A stretch of DNA of 44,900 nt from Arthrobacter ipis (GCF_014694315.1 NZ_JAAOXD010000009.1:1-44900); one strand, 5' to 3'; numbered from the stretch's first letter, positions 29,963 to 38,559 are shown. The notes: a model not told the origin generated them from the letters alone. A program made the numbers and translations.

Positions 29963-31126
29963 CTAAGCGTAGGCGTTGACCAGCTGGACGGCGCCGCCGT
30001 CCACGCCCTTGGCGCCCTGCACGTAGTCCGGGCCGGTCTTGACCACGGCGTCGGAATCGGCGCTGACGGAGCCCATGATCCAGGACGGCAGGCCGCGCTC
30101 GTTGAGGCGGGCCACGGCGGCGTCTGCGGCTTCGGCGGAGACCACGGCCACCATGCCGACGCCGAGGTTCAGCGTGCGCTCCAGGTCGGGCAGCGGGACG
30201 CGGCCCAGCTCGGAGACGAGCTTGAAGATGGCGGGCAGCTCCCAGGTGGAGCGGTCAACGGTGGCCACGAGGCCCTGCGGCAGCACGCGCGCCAGGTTCG
30301 CGGCGAGCCCGCCACCGGTGACGTGGCTGAAGCCGTGCACGGCCTTGTCAGCGGTGACGGGGAAAGCCCGCGCCAGGTCCAGGCAGTCGGCGGCGTAGAC
30401 GCGGGTGGGTTCCAGCAGTTCCTCGCCCAGCGTGCGGCCGAGCTCGGACACCTGGCGGTCCAGGGCCCAGCCGGCGTGGTTGATGACGCGGCGGACCAGG
30501 GAGTAGCCGTTGGAGTGCAGGCCCGAGGAAGCCATGCCGATCACCACGTCGCCTTCGCGAACGCGGTCCGGTCCCAGCAGCGCGTCTGCCTCAACAACGC
30601 CGGTGGCGGCACCGGCGACGTCGTACTCGTGCTCGCCCAGCAGTCCGGGGTGCTCGGCGGTTTCGCCGCCCACCAGGGCGGTGCCGGCCACGGAGCAGGC
30701 GGCCGCGATGCCGCGGACGATGTCCGCGATGCGCTCCGGAACCACCTTGCCGCAGGCGATGTAGTCGGTCATGTACAGCGGCTCGGCGCCCACCACCACG
30801 ATGTCGTCAACCACCATGCCCACGAGGTCGTAGCCGATGGTGTCGTGGATGTCCATGGCCTGGGCGATGGCCACCTTGGTGCCGACGCCGTCCGTGGACG
30901 TGGCGAGCAGGGGCTTCTTGTAGGTCAGGAGCTTCGAGACGTCGTACAGCCCCGCGAAACCGCCGACGCCGCCAATCACCGATGCATTGTGGGTCGCCTT
31001 GACGGCGTCCTTCATGAGTTCGACGGCGCGGTCGCCGGCCTCGACGTCCACACCGGCGGCCGCGTAGGTGATGCCGGTGTTGTTCTGGGCAGCATTCATG
31101 TCAGCAGTGGAGGAAGCGGAAGTCAT
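29963..31126 (-). CDS. purM: Phosphoribosylformylglycinamidine cyclo-ligase (AIR synthetase)
   Basis: The protein has 387 residues. It catalyses ATP-dependent ring closure of FGAM to AIR in purine synthesis. TYAAAGVDVEAGDRAVELMK at the start, GGFAGLYDV, LLATSTDGVGTKVAIA, YDLVGMVVDDIVVVGAEPLYMTDYIACG, GTALVGGETAEHPGLL and FSHVTGGGLAANLARVLP are all PurM signatures. A 20-residue polar extension precedes the family start. ATG 31126 overlaps the purF stop (ATGA), as in other actinobacteria. Confidence 0.96.
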   Translation of the reverse strand: MTSASSTADMNAAQNNTGITYAAAGVDVEAGDRAVELMKDAVKATHNASVIGGVGGFAGLYDVSKLLTYKKPLLATSTDGVGTKVAIAQAMDIHDTIGYDLVGMVVDDIVVVGAEPLYMTDYIACGKVVPERIADIVRGIAAACSVAGTALVGGETAEHPGLLGEHEYDVAGAATGVVEADALLGPDRVREGDVVIGMASSGLHSNGYSLVRRVINHAGWALDRQVSELGRTLGEELLEPTRVYAADCLDLARAFPVTADKAVHGFSHVTGGGLAANLARVLPQGLVATVDRSTWELPAIFKLVSELGRVPLPDLERTLNLGVGMVAVVSAEAADAAVARLNERGLPSWIMGSVSADSDAVVKTGPDYVQGAKGVDGGAVQLVNAYA

Positions 31127-32856
31127 CAGGACTCTTTCTTGTCAGCGCCGACGGTCGCAGCGTCGTGGTGGAGATCGGGCACGCGGTCGGCGTCGGTGAG
31201 CAGGTTCTCGAACTCGGCATCCGGCCCCGGATCGCAGCCGGTGGCGCCCGGCTTCTCGGCAGGGTCCTCGGTAACGGGGATGCTGTCCGGATTGCCCGGT
31301 GTGGCAGTGGCCGGTTCGATGGCCGCTTCCGCGGCGGCGTCACCGGAGGCGGCCGGGGCGCTGCCTGCCGTGGTGGCCGGCAGGCCGCCGAGGTCCGTGC
31401 GCTCAAGCAGGTTCTTGCCCAGTTTGTCCGAGCCGGGGAGCTCGATGGGGTACTTGCCCGTGAAGCAGGCGGTGCAGAGCCGTTCGCGGGGCTGCTGGGT
31501 GGCGCCGATCATGCCGTCTTCGGAAATATAGGCCAGCGAGTCGGCGCCGATTGCCTGGGAGATCTCTTCGATCGTGGCGCCGTTGGCGATCAGCTCGGCG
31601 CGGGAGGCGAAGTCGATGCCGTAGAAGCAGGGCCACTGGACCGGCGGGGAGGAGATCTTGACGTGCACGGCGGCGGCGCCGGCTTCGCGGAGCATCCGGA
31701 CGATGGCGCGCTGCGTGTTGCCGCGGACGATCGAGTCATCCACCACCACCACGCGCTTGCCGCGGATCACGGACTCCAGCGCGTTGAGCTTCAGCCGGAT
31801 GCCCAGCTGGCGCAGCGTCTGCGAGGGCTGGATGAACGTGCGGCCCACGTAGGAGTTCTTGACAAAGCCGTGCGCGAACGGGATGCCGGATTCTTCGGCG
31901 TAGCCCACGGCTGCGGGGGTGCCGGATTCGGGGACCGGGATGACGATGTCCGCTTCCTGCGTGTTCTCGCGGGCCAGCTGGCGGCCCATCTCCACACGGG
32001 ATTCGTACACGGACCGGCCGGCAATCGCGGCGTCGGGGCGCGCGAGGTAGACGTATTCGAAAACGCAACCGGCCGGCGTCGGCTCCGCAAAGCGCTGGGA
32101 CCGCACGCCCTGCTCATCGATGGCGATGAATTCGCCGGGTTCGATTTCGCGGATGAAGCTGGCGCCCACGGTGGCCAGGGCGGACTGTTCGGACGCCACC
32201 ACCCAGCCGCGCTCCAGCCGGCCCAGGCAAAGGGGGCGGATGCCGTACGTGTCCCGTGCGGCGTACAGGGTGCCCTCGTCCATGAAGACGAAGCAGAAGC
32301 CGCCCTTGATCTTGGGGAGCAGCTCGATGGCGGTCTGTTCGAGGGACTTGCCCTCTTCACCCTCCAGCAGTGCCGTCACCAGGGCGGTGTCCGAGGTGTT
32401 GCCCTGCTTCATTTCGCCGCTGAGCTGGCCGTCGTTGCGTTCCAGGATCATGGCGTTGAGTTCGGCGGTGTTGGTCAGGTTGCCGTTGTGCGCCAGGGCC
32501 ACCGTGCCGGTGCTGGTGGCACCGAGGGTGGGCTGGGCGTTGGCCCAGTGGCTGGCGCCGGTGGTGGAGTAGCGGCAGTGGCCGACGGCCAGGTGCCCGG
32601 TCAGGGTGTTAAGCGTGGTCTCGTCGAAGACCTGGGATACGAGGCCCATGTCCTTGTAGACGTTGATCCGCTTGCCGTCGCTGGTTGCTATGCCAGCCGA
32701 CTCCTGACCGCGGTGCTGCAATGCGTACAGCCCGTAGTAGGTAAGTTTTGCTACTTCTTCACCTGGTGCCCAGACCCCGAAGACGCCGCAAGCGTCCTGT
32801 GGGCCCTTTTCGCCAGGGAGAAGATCATGAGAAAGTTTTCCATCGCCGCGTGCCAC
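31126..32856 (-). CDS. purF: Amidophosphoribosyltransferase
   Basis: The protein has 576 residues. It starts purine synthesis by making phosphoribosylamine from PRPP and glutamine. The N-terminal propeptide (1-22) precedes the catalytic Cys23 in QDACGVFGV. Glutaminase motifs are QHRGQESAGI, GHCRYSTTG and HNGNLTN. The PRPP-binding loop is VVVVDDSIVRGNTQ. Cysteines near the end (LCTACFTGKYPI) and earlier (AGCVFEY, WPCFYG) fit a Bacillus-type iron-sulfur cluster form. An Ala/Pro/acidic tail of about 85 residues follows ERTDLGG, longer than usual and of unknown role. Confidence 0.96.
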   Translation of the reverse strand: MARGDGKLSHDLLPGEKGPQDACGVFGVWAPGEEVAKLTYYGLYALQHRGQESAGIATSDGKRINVYKDMGLVSQVFDETTLNTLTGHLAVGHCRYSTTGASHWANAQPTLGATSTGTVALAHNGNLTNTAELNAMILERNDGQLSGEMKQGNTSDTALVTALLEGEEGKSLEQTAIELLPKIKGGFCFVFMDEGTLYAARDTYGIRPLCLGRLERGWVVASEQSALATVGASFIREIEPGEFIAIDEQGVRSQRFAEPTPAGCVFEYVYLARPDAAIAGRSVYESRVEMGRQLARENTQEADIVIPVPESGTPAAVGYAEESGIPFAHGFVKNSYVGRTFIQPSQTLRQLGIRLKLNALESVIRGKRVVVVDDSIVRGNTQRAIVRMLREAGAAAVHVKISSPPVQWPCFYGIDFASRAELIANGATIEEISQAIGADSLAYISEDGMIGATQQPRERLCTACFTGKYPIELPGSDKLGKNLLERTDLGGLPATTAGSAPAASGDAAAEAAIEPATATPGNPDSIPVTEDPAEKPGATGCDPGPDAEFENLLTDADRVPDLHHDAATVGADKKES

Positions 32857-32903
32857 TGGTCGATTATCTCACGTCATGGGGTAGGGAAATTCCGGCCGCC
32901 GGA

Positions 32904-33338
32904 TTATGACCGCGGGCCGGGCTCGCCGTTGTCTGTGGTCTGCTCCGGTGTGGGGCCCGGTTCCGCGGCGGCTGCCGTGCCCGGTTCTGGGGCCGGGCGC
33001 GTGGCCGGTGCCGTGCCTTCGGCAGAAATCTCCGCTTCCGGCACCGCTTCGACGACTCCGCGCCGGGCGCGGCGCACGCTGGTGCGGTCCAGCACCAGGG
33101 CGGCAATTGCGCCGAGAATCACACCGGCTGCGGCGCACGGCACCATGAAGAAGCCGTACACGGCGCCACGGTCGTAGCTGGCATCGCCGGGCAGGGCGTA
33201 CGCAATGCCCGCCGCCGCGGCGAAGCCCACCAGCCCGCCAAGAATCAGGAAGGGAACATACTTGGGGGCGCGCCGGACGGTGATCTCGCGCCGTTCAGGA
33301 ATTTCGTGCCGTTCAGGGGTGGGCTGGTCGGAAGACAT
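32904..33338 (-). CDS. Two-helix membrane protein of unknown function
   Basis: The protein has 144 residues. A cytoplasmic start (MSSDQPTPERHEIPERREITVRRAP) is followed by two transmembrane helices (KYVPFLILGGLVGFAAAAGIAYAL and GFFMVPCAAAGVILGAIAALVL) and a long Pro/Ala/Glu-rich tail. It is 47 bases upstream of purF on the same strand; similar small membrane proteins are seen beside purF in Arthrobacter, to my recollection. A TAGGCT box seven bases before the ATG suggests leaderless transcription. No enzyme motif is visible. Confidence 0.7.
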   Translation of the reverse strand: MSSDQPTPERHEIPERREITVRRAPKYVPFLILGGLVGFAAAAGIAYALPGDASYDRGAVYGFFMVPCAAAGVILGAIAALVLDRTSVRRARRGVVEAVPEAEISAEGTAPATRPAPEPGTAAAAEPGPTPEQTTDNGEPGPRS

Positions 33339-33351
33339 GCCATCTAGCCTA
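33339..33351 (-). promoter_or_regulatory. Leaderless -10 box of the two-helix membrane protein gene
   Basis: TAGGCT (33351-33346), seven-base spacer, then ATG 33338. Confidence 0.45.
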
Positions 33352-33394
33352 CTGTCATCCCGCCCGCCGGCCGGCCCCGGCGGGTCAAGCCTGC

Positions 33395-34252
33395 TTAGGC
33401 CTGCGGGCCCGCCGGGACCAGCCGCTGCCGCTGCTCGCCCAGGACGTCCCCGCCGGACATCCGCATGACGTCGCCGGCTAACAGGTACGGGAAGCGGCCG
33501 GACAGTGCCACGCCTTCTGGTGTGCCGGTGGTGATGAGGTCGCCGGGTTCGAGCACCATGTACTGCGAGAGCCGGCGGACCAGCTCTGCCGGCCCGAACA
33601 CCATGTCCGCCGTCGAGCTGTCCTGCCGGACCTCGTCATTGACCCAGGAGGCGAGGCGGATGCCGTCCGCATCAACTCCCGTGGCTGGAACCAGCCAGGG
33701 CCCCACCGGGTTGAAGGTGGGGCAGGACTTGCCCAGCGACCACTGCGGCCCGGAGTGCTCCAGCTGGTACTCGCGCTCGGAGACGTCATTGGACAGGACG
33801 TAACCCGCGATGCAGTCCGCCGCCTCGGCGTCGGATGCCAGGTAGCTGGCACGCCGGCCGATTACGACGCCCAGCTCCACCTCCCAGTCCACCCGCTGCG
33901 CCCCGGGCGGGATGACGACGTCGTCGTCCGGACCAACCACGGTGTTGGGATGCTTGAAGAAGATGATGGGCCGTTCCGGCACGGGCAGGCCGGATTCTGC
34001 GGCGTGCGCGGCGTAGTTCAGGCCCACGCCGATCACTGCCCCCGGCCTGGCGATCGGCGCACCGATCCGTTTGCCGTCGAGGGCTACCAGGGGGAGGCCG
34101 GACAGGTCCAGGTCAGTGAGCTGGCCGGCCCAGGTCTGGAGGAAGTCGCCGTCGATGTCCTGGGTGACCGGCCGCAGATCGTAGGCCTGGCCGTCGTCGT
34201 CGATGACCACAGGTACCTCGTTGCCCGCCGGGCCAATGCGCATCAGCCGCAT
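33395..34252 (-). CDS. Fumarylacetoacetate hydrolase family protein
   Basis: The protein has 285 residues. GVGLNYAAHAAE, IIFFKHPNTVVGPDDDV, VDWEVELGVVIGR, GYVLSNDVSEREYQ, SLGKSCPTFNPVGPWL and ITTGTPEGVAL form the standard FAH C-terminal domain with the metal ligands (Glu in WEVELGVV, Asp in SNDVS). Family members include acylpyruvate hydrolases, ureidoglycolate lyase-like and decarboxylase enzymes. It follows uraH by 11 bases, after uraD-uraH, so a role in ureide or purine-derived carbon metabolism is plausible but not proven. RBS-like GGAAAC precedes the ATG. Confidence 0.85.
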   Translation of the reverse strand: MRLMRIGPAGNEVPVVIDDDGQAYDLRPVTQDIDGDFLQTWAGQLTDLDLSGLPLVALDGKRIGAPIARPGAVIGVGLNYAAHAAESGLPVPERPIIFFKHPNTVVGPDDDVVIPPGAQRVDWEVELGVVIGRRASYLASDAEAADCIAGYVLSNDVSEREYQLEHSGPQWSLGKSCPTFNPVGPWLVPATGVDADGIRLASWVNDEVRQDSSTADMVFGPAELVRRLSQYMVLEPGDLITTGTPEGVALSGRFPYLLAGDVMRMSGGDVLGEQRQRLVPAGPQA

Positions 34253-34263
34253 TCTGTTTCCTT

Positions 34264-34602
34264 TCAGCTGCCGCGGTAGGTGGAGTAGGCGAACGGGCTC
34301 AGCAGCAGCGGCACATGGTAATGCTCGGTGCCGGTGACCTCGAAGACCAGGTCCACCTCCGGGAAGAACGTGGTGCCGCCCTGCTGGGCGTAGTAGTCGC
34401 CGGTAGCGAAGTTGAGCCGGTAGTTGCCGGGGGCCAGGACCTCCGGTCCCAGGTCCTTCGCGCGGCCGTCCGCATCGGTGGTGCAGGTGCCCAGCTTTGT
34501 CCAGCTGCCGCCGTCGTTCGCGTAAAGCACGACGGCGATACCCGCCGCCGGGCGTCCCGCGCCGGCGTCCAGGACGTGGGTTGTTACATGGGAAACGCTC
34601 AT
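34264..34602 (-). CDS. uraH: 5-hydroxyisourate hydrolase
   Basis: The protein has 112 residues, a transthyretin-like protein. It hydrolyses 5-hydroxyisourate to OHCU in urate breakdown. HVTTHVLDAGAGRPAAGI at the N-terminus has the catalytic His, GRAKDLGPEVLAPGNYRL is the central block, and SPFAYSTYRGS is the diagnostic C-terminal YRGS. ATG 34602 overlaps the TGA of uraD (ATGA), so the pair is translationally coupled. Confidence 0.95.
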   Translation of the reverse strand: MSVSHVTTHVLDAGAGRPAAGIAVVLYANDGGSWTKLGTCTTDADGRAKDLGPEVLAPGNYRLNFATGDYYAQQGGTTFFPEVDLVFEVTGTEHYHVPLLLSPFAYSTYRGS

Positions 34603-35096
34603 TCGCTGATCACTCCTTCCAGGCGCAGCAGGGCGATTTCCCGCAGCTGCTGCGCGACGATGGCATCTTCCTGCGCCGGGGTATTGGCCAGGCGCAGGTT
34701 CAGCGCTGCCAGGATTTCGGGGGCCGTGCGTCCGGCGGCGCGGATCAGGAAGACGCGGCCGAACTTTTCCTCGTAGGCGCGGTTGCCGCGCGCCAGGGCG
34801 TCCGCCACGCCGGTGTCCGCCGGGTCCACACCTGCCTGCTCGGACCGGGACATGGCAGCCTCGGTGGTCTGCGCGGCGGGGCGTTCGCCGATCCTGGGGT
34901 GGTGGGCCATGGCGCCTTCCACCTCGTCCGGCGTGAACGGCGCGGCGGCGGCCCGGGCTCCCGCGAGGAGCTCCTCGCGGGAGGCAAAGGGGCGCCCAGC
35001 GGCGATCTGGTCCACCCAGCGGGGGACGTCGATGCAGGGGCGCAGGACTGCGTTGGCAGCGTCCCTGTCCGCGGCATTGAATTCGGCAAGCTTCAC
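34599..35096 (-). CDS. uraD: OHCU decarboxylase
   Basis: The protein has 165 residues from GTG 35096. It converts OHCU to S-allantoin. AHHPRIGER holds the catalytic His66 and substrate-binding Arg. RWVDQIAAGRPFASREELL, ALARGNRAYEEKFGRVFLIRAAGRTAPEILAALNLRLAN and ALLRLEGVISE are typical. The longer frame to 35174 is rejected because its first 26 residues (rich in His, Arg and Pro) do not resemble the family and GTG-KLAEFN is the usual start. No urate oxidase or allantoinase gene is in view, so the pathway is incomplete within this window. Confidence 0.93.
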   Translation of the reverse strand: MKLAEFNAADRDAANAVLRPCIDVPRWVDQIAAGRPFASREELLAGARAAAAPFTPDEVEGAMAHHPRIGERPAAQTTEAAMSRSEQAGVDPADTGVADALARGNRAYEEKFGRVFLIRAAGRTAPEILAALNLRLANTPAQEDAIVAQQLREIALLRLEGVISE

Positions 35097-35518
35097 GTTG
35101 TGATCCTCAAGCAGATGCTGGCATCCATGGTGACGGCTATGCGGAGGTCCGGGTCTTCTCCCGGCGATCGGCAACCCCTCTCCGAGGGATCATCGAGTTC
35201 CGCATCATGGAACTGTTATTTCAGCATACGTAATAGTGAAGCCGAGCATGTCTGCCGGTGTCAAGAGACTACCGCAGGGGTTGGGTGCGGACAGGCGTCC
35301 GACGCTCCCTCAGCTTTTGCAGGCTTTTGGCCAACCCTTCCGCAATCGGTGCGGACCCGTTTGGGTTTTTCCTGCAGGATCTGAGGAAGGGTTTTGGGGG
35401 ATGGAGAGGGGTGGTTGGGGGACCTTGAGGGGCCAAGAATTGTCAAAGCTCAAAGAAGTAGCCTGTCCAGGCCGTGGCTATCCGCCGCGGCACCGTTCCG
35501 GCCGGAAGATAATCGGAT
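35097..35518. other. Divergent intergenic region between uraD and the response regulator
   Basis: 422 bases with no gene seen. It includes a palindromic operator (35196-35214), an AT-rich stretch on the uraD side (TTATTTCAGCATACGTAATA, 35217-35236), and on the minus strand TTGACA (35274-35269) as a possible -35 of uraD. GATAAT (35508-35513) ends five bases before the response-regulator ATG and may be its leaderless -10. Confidence 0.45.
35196..35214. promoter_or_regulatory. Palindromic operator upstream of uraD
   Basis: AGTTCC-GCATCAT-GGAACT is an inverted repeat with perfect six-base arms and a seven-base spacer, 100 bases before the uraD start. IclR-family regulators of purine and ureide catabolism often bind such TTCC...GGAA palindromes; the regulator is not in this window. 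Confidence 0.5.
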
Positions 35519-36202
35519 ATGCAGATCCTGGTGGTTGAAGACGACGAATCGGTGGCCGCCGGCGTGCTGGAGGGCCTCACCAGGGCCGGCTTCCAGGCCC
35601 GGCACGTCGCCGACGGGGCAGGGGCGCTCGCCGAGGTCCGCTCCTCCAGCCCTGATTTCGTGCTCCTTGACCTGGGCCTGCCGGACATGGACGGCACGGA
35701 CGTCTGCCGGTCCATCAGGTCCCTGACACAGACGCCGATCATCGTTGTCAGTGCCCGCGACGAGGAGATCGACCGGGTGCTGGCACTGGAGCTGGGGGCG
35801 GACGACTACCTGGTCAAGCCGTTCGGGATGCGGGAGCTCGTCGCCAGGATCCGGGCGGTGGCCCGGCGCACGGCCGACCCGCAGTCCGGGACCACCCCGC
35901 CGGTTGACGGCACACGGGTCATCGGCACCCTGAGCATTGACCAGCGCTCCCGGCGGGTCCAGGTGGACGGGACCGAAATCCACCTCACCGCCAAGGAGTT
36001 CGAGCTCCTGTACTACCTCGCAGAGGACCCCGGCGCCGTGTGCCAGCGCGGCGACATTCTGCGCGCGGTGTGGGACGGCACCTGGTACGGAACCACCAAG
36101 ACCCTGGACGCGCACGTGGCAGCCATCCGCAAGAAGCTCGGCGACCCCCGCTGGATCGAGGCGGTGCGCGGCGTAGGGTTCAGGCTGGACGTGCCCGGAT
36201 GA
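35519..36202 (+). CDS. OmpR/PhoB-family response regulator
   Basis: The protein has 227 residues. The receiver domain (1-118) has acidic residues Asp8 and Asp9, the phospho-acceptor Asp51 in LLDLGLPDMDG, and Lys100 in DDYLVKPFG. The winged-helix domain (130-225) includes LTAKEFELLYYLAEDPGAVCQR, AVWDGTWYGTTKTLDAHVAAIRKKLGDP and GVGFRL. It is followed by its sensor kinase gene, overlapping by ATGA, so the two form one system. Its targets are not known. The choline genes are downstream but no link is shown. Confidence 0.92.
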   Translation: MQILVVEDDESVAAGVLEGLTRAGFQARHVADGAGALAEVRSSSPDFVLLDLGLPDMDGTDVCRSIRSLTQTPIIVVSARDEEIDRVLALELGADDYLVKPFGMRELVARIRAVARRTADPQSGTTPPVDGTRVIGTLSIDQRSRRVQVDGTEIHLTAKEFELLYYLAEDPGAVCQRGDILRAVWDGTWYGTTKTLDAHVAAIRKKLGDPRWIEAVRGVGFRLDVPG

Positions 36203-37599
36203 GGTGGCGGCTGATTTCCGTGTTCATGGCCATCACGCTTCTGGTGGTGCTGGTGCAGGACGTACCGCTGGGCAGCTACCTGGTCCGCGTGGAACGCGAC
36301 CGGCTGGCCACCTCACTTGAACGTGACGCCTTCCTGCTCAGCGGCCGGGCGCGGCAGCTGCTCGAAGCGGGCGGGCCGGCACCCGGCACCGTGGCCGCCG
36401 CCGTCCGCGATTACGGCCAGGCCAGCGGGGCCCGCGTGGTGGTGGTGGACCGTTCCGGTGCAGCCGTGGCAACGTCCGACGACGACCAGTCGGCTACCGG
36501 GGCCTCTTACCTTTCGCGCCCCGAGATTTCCGCCGCGCTCGCCGGCCAGATCACCTCGGGCCAGCGGCACTCCGACACCTTGGGGTTCGACCTGGTCTAC
36601 GTCACCGTTCCCGTCCTCAGCGGCGAGAACATCACTGGTGCGGTGCGCCTGACCTACCCTGCGTCCGTAGTGGATGACCGCGTCTCCGGCCAGCTGAGGG
36701 TGATGTGGGCGGTTGCGGGCATCACCGTGCTGCTCGCGGGACTGCTGGCCTACCTGATGGCCGGGGCCGTGACCAGGCGGATCAAGCGGCTTCAGAAGGC
36801 CACCGAACTGCTCGCGGAAGGCAGCCTCGACACCCGCACCGAGGAGGAACAGGGGCCGCCGGAGCTGCGCACCCTGGCCCGGTCCTTCAACCGGATGGCG
36901 GACCGCCTGGAGCACCTGCTGCAGCAGCAGCGGGGGTTTGCCAGCGACGCGTCGCACCAGCTGCGCACCCCGCTGACGGGGCTGCGGCTGCGGCTGGAGA
37001 ACGCCGTGGATGCCGTCGGCAATGATCCGGAAGGCGCGCGCGTCATGGTGGCCGACTCTCTGGAAGAGACATACCGGCTACAGCGCATCATTGAGGGCCT
37101 GCTCCTCCTGAGCAGGGCGGACAGCCGCCATATGGACCGGGAGGATGTGGACCTCAGCGTGATCGCCCGGAACCGTGTGGATCAGTGGGAAGCGCTGGCC
37201 GAGGAAAGCGGGGTGCGGACAGTACTGGACGCGGTCCCGGAGGCCAGGGTGGTGGCCATGCCCGGCGCGGCCGAACAGATCATCGACAACCTCATCGACA
37301 ACGCCCTGGCCGTGGCCCCGCCGGACTCGGAAGTCCGGCTGGTGGTCCGCCCTGACGGTACCTCGGGAGGTTATGAGCTTCACGTGCTCGACGACGGCCC
37401 CGGGCTTTCCGAGGAAGACCGGCAGAAGGCCTTCAACCGCTTTTGGCGCGGCCAGTCGACGTCCGAGGGCAGCGGCCTGGGCCTGGCAATCGTCCAGCAG
37501 CTCGCCGAAGCCAGCGGCGCCGCCGCCTCCCTCCACGCCAGGCCGGGAGCCCGGGGCCTGGACGCGCGCGTCACATTCAAGGCCGCCCCGCGCCCCTGA
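36199..37599 (+). CDS. Sensor histidine kinase
   Basis: The protein has 466 residues. Helix 1 (5-25) and helix 2 (170-190) flank an extracytoplasmic sensor domain of about 140 residues containing a PAS/Cache-like stretch (ARVVVVDRSGAAVATSDDD). HAMP follows (RRIKRLQKATELLAEGSLDTRTEE), then the H-box FASDASHQLRTPLTG with His253, the N-box QIIDNLIDNALAVAP, G1 VLDDGPGLSEED and G2 GSGLGLAIVQQL. The stimulus is unknown. The stop is 38 bases before the TetR gene. Confidence 0.92.
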   Translation: MRWRLISVFMAITLLVVLVQDVPLGSYLVRVERDRLATSLERDAFLLSGRARQLLEAGGPAPGTVAAAVRDYGQASGARVVVVDRSGAAVATSDDDQSATGASYLSRPEISAALAGQITSGQRHSDTLGFDLVYVTVPVLSGENITGAVRLTYPASVVDDRVSGQLRVMWAVAGITVLLAGLLAYLMAGAVTRRIKRLQKATELLAEGSLDTRTEEEQGPPELRTLARSFNRMADRLEHLLQQQRGFASDASHQLRTPLTGLRLRLENAVDAVGNDPEGARVMVADSLEETYRLQRIIEGLLLLSRADSRHMDREDVDLSVIARNRVDQWEALAEESGVRTVLDAVPEARVVAMPGAAEQIIDNLIDNALAVAPPDSEVRLVVRPDGTSGGYELHVLDDGPGLSEEDRQKAFNRFWRGQSTSEGSGLGLAIVQQLAEASGAAASLHARPGARGLDARVTFKAAPRP

Positions 37600-37625
37600 C
37601 GGATGCACCCTGACGGGTTTCGCCA

Positions 37626-37637
37626 TAGTCTGGCCAA
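37626..37637 (+). promoter_or_regulatory. Leaderless -10 box of the TetR gene
   Basis: TAGTCT (37626-37631), six-base spacer, then GTG 37638. Confidence 0.5.
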
Positions 37638-38222
37638 GTGGATACAAGCACCGTGAACTCCGGCGAACAGCTCGACAGGCAGGCACGCATTCTTGAAGCG
37701 GCGCTCAGCCTGCTGTCACGCCACGGCATCTCGGGTGTGAATATGCGCGCTGTGGCCCGGGAAGCCGGCGTCGCACTGGGGCTCGTGAATTACTACTACG
37801 AAGACAAGTCGAGCCTGATCCGTGCGGCCTTGCACCGGATCGACGAGCACGACCTCAGGCTGGTCGCAGCCGACCCCGCGTCGCCCCCCGACGAGCAGCT
37901 CCGCACGGCCCTCCGGCGCGTTGCCGGCCCGGAACTCCTGACCACACAATATCTGTCACTGCGCCTCCATCTTTGGGCGCTGGCGCAAGCCCATGAAGAC
38001 TTTGGATTAATCAACGCGGCGGCGTTTGAGCGGTATCTCGATGGGCTCGCGACGCTGATAGGGAATGCCAAACCCGAGCTCTCCCGCGATGAATGCAGGG
38101 AGCGGGCAGCCGACATCGTCGTCGTGCAAAACGGCATGTGGCTGACGGCGCTCCTTGGGGTAGACGAGGCATCCATCCGGAGGAGCCTCGCCCGCACGGA
38201 GCAGATCGCCTTCGCCGGCTAG
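37638..38222 (+). CDS. TetR-family regulator, BetI-like
   Basis: The protein has 194 residues from GTG 37638. The HTH region ISGVNMRAVAREAGVALGLVNYYYEDKSSLIRAAL (about 31-65) resembles BetI-type TetR repressors. The C-terminal domain would bind a small ligand such as choline or betaine aldehyde. It lies immediately before betA, whose promoter holds two TTGAAC-N4-GTTCAA-type sites, so it is the obvious candidate to bind there. Whether the ligand is choline is inferred from context only. Confidence 0.82.
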   Translation: MDTSTVNSGEQLDRQARILEAALSLLSRHGISGVNMRAVAREAGVALGLVNYYYEDKSSLIRAALHRIDEHDLRLVAADPASPPDEQLRTALRRVAGPELLTTQYLSLRLHLWALAQAHEDFGLINAAAFERYLDGLATLIGNAKPELSRDECRERAADIVVVQNGMWLTALLGVDEASIRRSLARTEQIAFAG

Positions 38223-38282
38223 CGGATCAAGCCCAAGCTAAAACACGCGCACACGGCCCCGGCAGCCCATGAACAAAAATTC

Positions 38283-38298
38283 TTGAACATCGGTTCAG
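38283..38298. promoter_or_regulatory. Operator 1 for the BetI-like regulator
   Basis: TTGAAC-ATCG-GTTCAG is an imperfect inverted repeat. Its centre is 24 bases from operator 2, about two helical turns. Confidence 0.6.
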
Positions 38299-38306
38299 TT
38301 TTAACC

Positions 38307-38335
38307 TTGAACACTTGTTCAAGCTGGACTATTCT
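38307..38335 (+). promoter_or_regulatory. betA promoter with operator 2
   Basis: The palindrome CTTGAACA-CT-TGTTCAAG (38306-38323) covers the -35 TTGAAC (38307-38312). Seventeen bases later is TATTCT (38330-38335) as -10. A regulator bound here would block RNA polymerase. Confidence 0.65.
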
Positions 38336-38559
38336 GCATGTGTATGACCTACACCACACAAACGGGGTCCCGCGGAAATAAAGGCGTTTCATCGGCGGCC
38401 TCCGATTTCCGGCCCAGGCACTTCACTCGCCACAGCTTCTGACCAACCCGTCAACCCCCACATCGCGTTATGGGCCACCGGTCACCTAAGAGCCCGGGGC
38501 AAACCAAGGACTCACACCTTCGTGAACGCTGATCTGCACCAGGTAGAAGGAGATTTTTC

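Larger units (their letters stand above)
38223..38559. other. betA promoter region and long leader
   Basis: 337 bases: two operators (38283-38298 and 38307-38322), the promoter -35/-10 (38307-38335), then a leader of about 215 bases before betA. A frame of 32 codons begins at ATG 38344 (to 38442), almost at the expected transcription start; it has no known homology. No riboswitch was recognised. GAAGGAGA precedes the betA ATG. Confidence 0.5.
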
